The notes beneath the pieces were generated by a model. The model worked only from the letters and a program-made list of their open reading frames with translations. It was not told where the DNA came from and did no database searches. The translations under genes and the position numbers were made by a program. DNA of 64,000 bases from Cardinalis cardinalis. Taxonomy: Eukaryota > Chordata > Aves > Passeriformes > Cardinalidae. Below, in pieces: positions 61,021 through 64,000 of this stretch. The DNA is taken from NCBI GenBank assembly GCA_014549065.1, contig JACDOX010000080.1:1214721-1278720 (forward strand), in the 5' to 3' direction. Position 1 is the stretch's first letter. Each line of letters starts with the position of its first letter.

Positions 61021-64000
61021 GTACATGCCATGCTTGTGTACTGTNACTGTGCACCTCTGAGAACTGTCTGGGTACAACCCAGCACGATGGAGCTGAAGAC
61101 AGCAACAAAGGTGCAATAAATGTGGCTGATGTGAAAATACACTTATTACCAAGAAAAAGGGTGATACAGAACACTTTATAGAAGAATGAATAACTAGATT
61201 GTGTGGCATGAAGAGAAAGTTCACCAATGGGAAATTTAAACTTACCATTTTCAAAATCTGTTACATGTCCTCTTGCAGCACAAACCTGGCAATATTTTGT
61301 CAGGAAACAAACCAGAAATAATTATGGGATACTCCTGAGCACTTCCTCACTCAAATGATGCATTAGGTGATTATTTCCAAGCAGGTAAATTGACAGACCT
61401 ACCTGGGGCTCTAGATAACACCTCCTTTCACATGCCTGGTTTTACTAAGTGGACCACCCATCCTAGCTGGTGTTTTATAATACACATGGAAGACTTGAAA
61501 AGAGACTTAGCATGAATCATGGAGTACTCCCCTTTAATGGTCTAACAACAGAGTAGGACTGACACAGTTTCTGAGAGATCAATGAACATTTTAGCCAGAA
61601 GCTTACTTGTGTCTAATGCAGGAGCAGTAACTTTGCTCAATTCTATTAGTGCTGTCTGTACAGAATGCCCTGCCCTAAAACTCATCTGCCACTGGGATAC
61701 AATCCAATGTTTATTTCCATTAGATTAGCCATTGTTGGTAACAATAAAAATCNGGAGACAGTTGCAAACTAATGATTTATGGGTAGAATAAATCACAGGA
61801 TGACCTTGGCTGCCTTCCATCCACCAAGAAAATGACTGGTAGTTAGAAATAAATTAAAATTATTGTGAGAGGATAGCATATGTTATTTCTCCGATAGGTA
61901 ATTTTACCAGCTAAATAGCCCTGTCATTAAACTGGCAGCTGTTGTACAAATTATATTCCAAGATAAAAAAAGAAATTACAGCTCCCATAGTTGCTGCACT
62001 GGCAAGAATGCTGAAAACCCCAGTTCTGCAGGAACTGACAGAAAAGGAGCTCTGGTGTTATAAGGCTAAGCACACACTCCTGGCTGGGCTGTGTTCAGCT
62101 GGGTGACTCTTCTGAAAGCTAAGCAGAAAAGATCAGGTAAGTATATTATCTATTATCACAAATGGAAGTTCCTTTACAGGTGATTCCAGAGAAAAAGAGC
62201 AATCTTCTCTGACTGGAATTTGTAGCTAATGAAACTTTAGAACTTTGTTTTGCAATTTAAGTTATTCTAATAAAGCAAAACCATCAGCAATATACTCTGC
62301 ATATTCTTGACAGTGACTGCAGTGAGACTTCCTTTCCTTTTACCTTTACTCATTTTTAGAAATCCCTCATGCTCCATTCCTGTTTAATAACCTCTTTTTT
62401 TGGCCAATGGAGAATAAATAAAAAGCAAACTATTCAAGCAGCTGCAGCGAGGTACTACAGAGAACAAAGTGGTGGTCTGTGCAGGTTTCATTTACAAATA
62501 TATTCTGTTTTTCAGATGTACAGCTAGCCAAAAAGCAACATGTGGAAAGAGCAACACGTTTGCAAAAGTACATCTCCACTGTCAGTCAGGAATGGAAATG
62601 TACTTAATAGTTGTNATACACCATCACTGGTCAAAAAAACCCACAACTGACAAAAGAAAGAGAATTCAAAAAGATGAAGGGAAGTTGTATCTTTCCTGCT
62701 TTCAATTTTTAAAACAGAAATCCTTGGGTTTTTTTGCCTAGCATTAAGCTCCAGCTTCAAATCAGCATGGGACTTCTCAGAGAACCAGCCACCAATTATT
62801 TTTGTTTTCAACCCCAAGCAAAACAGGCTAACTATTTTTCCCAATTCCTCTAATGAAATAATTAATACTTTGCTTGAAACTTTCAAGATAATTTCTTCTT
62901 TTCTTCTGCAGAATAAGCCAGACCCCGAGAATTCTAACCCCAATTGCCTGAGCAGCAGCAAAGCAGCAAGGAACCAAACACTCAGAAAAGGAAGTGCTGG
63001 GAAACCTTTCCAGCAGGAATGTTCTCAGCCCCACCTGTAACTACTGAATAAATGCAATTATTAATCCCAGTGTGGCCACAAAGGTGCAGCACAGGGTGAG
63101 TCCCTGCTGGGCTGCAGGGAACCAGGGTGACCCTGCCCTGGCACAGCTGGCACCACAGGGACAGGGCAGCCTGGAACCCTCCTGGCTCCTGCTCTGCTCT
63201 GGGCACAGCCTTCTGCAGGCAAACCTTCCCCCAAAACAGACAAGCACAAGGAAATACCAGGAACCAGCAATCTTTTGGAAAGCTCAGGAAAGATGGTCAA
63301 ATGAAAAAGCAAAAATCTGGCAGAAATTTAGACATTAAATACCATTAGGAGCCATTTTCCCCATCAGATGCTGTACACAACAGCATGTTAATGGGAATAT
63401 TATAATGCTGACAACTTTTTCTTGACTGAATTATNAAGCTAATAATTTACAAATAAAGGATGCAGTACTCCTGTCAATGTCTTATGCTACTAACTGCAGC
63501 AAATTAGTACATTTACCTGATATTATACAGCTAAGACAGTTGTTTGGCAGCAAGTCAGGCCAGTAAGAGGGATTTAGCAGGCTGTCATCTTTCTACAGAC
63601 TGTATTTTTCCATAGCAGATGACACTTGAAAGCTGCAAGAGAACCTGCTCTGTTTTCTCAGATTGACTCCTCTCCCAGGGCAGCATTTCTTTGTTTGCTG
63701 TGCAGGTTGTGACCATCAGAGCTCAGATTTAGGGTGACTCTGGCCAGACATCCAGGAGTACCTGGCTCAGAATGAAGAGCAGCAAGAGCTACTCCTGAGC
63801 CCCAGCTGGGATCAGACTATGAAATTATAACATCAAAAACTGTTTAGAGATTTAGAGTGTTACCTGGCTGTATAGCAAAGTTCCTAAAAACAAATGGTTT
63901 ACAATNTATGATTGTCAAGACCTTTAATATGGTCTGACAGACAAAATACTGCACTGGGACTCAAGAAATCACTGATTTCTCTCCCTGGNAAAATGGGGTG

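Larger units (their letters stand above)
57098..64000 (-). other. TMEM266 upstream intron (continues beyond window)
   Basis: At least 6.9 kb of intron. It contains the GC-rich island and tandem arrays at 59306–59990, a CR1 fragment at 60795–61020, and otherwise unique AT-rich sequence. No coding exon is recognised in either strand. Confidence 0.75.

Noticed and set aside
57098..64000. Search for upstream TMEM266 coiled-coil and S1–S4 exons
   Set aside because: No minus-strand segment matched the expected arginine-rich S4 or following coiled-coil sequence with splice sites; these exons are presumed outside the window.

Overview
This is a bird nuclear genome window. The evidence is an ETFA gene with about 11 introns, antisense 3' ends of CR1 retrotransposons (the dominant avian LINE), a CpG-island promoter, and gene order matching the amniote ISL2–ETFA–TMEM266 neighbourhood. 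I cannot name the species. It is an ordinary vertebrate locus: I found no operon, phage, CRISPR array or novel multigene system.

Layout. 1–620 is a CpG-rich block that may be the regulatory end of a gene lying mostly outside the window; ISL2 would be expected there from vertebrate gene order, but no ISL2 codons are visible. 620–8100 is non-coding and AT-rich, with two stretches dense in homeodomain-type TAAT motifs. 8110–9170 is the CpG-island promoter and first exon of ETFA. ETFA runs on the + strand from 8893 to 38503 in 12 coding exons that join without a frame break into a 334-residue protein. Its poly(A) signal is only 39 bases after the stop codon.

TMEM266 lies on the minus strand, tail-to-tail with ETFA. 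Its last three coding exons are visible (56911–57097, 47289–47339, 39179–39738) and encode the C-terminal 265 residues: the end of the coiled coil and the cytoplasmic tail. The voltage-sensor exons lie beyond 64000. The two poly(A) signals are less than 200 bases apart.

The last intron of TMEM266 is filled by about 6.4 kb of degenerate TA/CA-rich satellite-like DNA interrupted by CR1 pieces, and ends in a 51-bp GC-rich minisatellite that contains an assembly gap. A TMEM266 intron further upstream holds a GC-rich island next to three different tandem arrays (11, 55 and 36 bp). Two assembly gaps (23627–24137 and 46486–46765) are each flanked by identical sequence. Isolated single Ns occur about every 400–450 bases; the two in coding sequence both fall at four-fold degenerate third positions, so they look like masked heterozygous sites.

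ETFA (mitochondrial electron carrier) and TMEM266 (plasma-membrane voltage-sensor protein) have no known functional link; their adjacency is conserved synteny.
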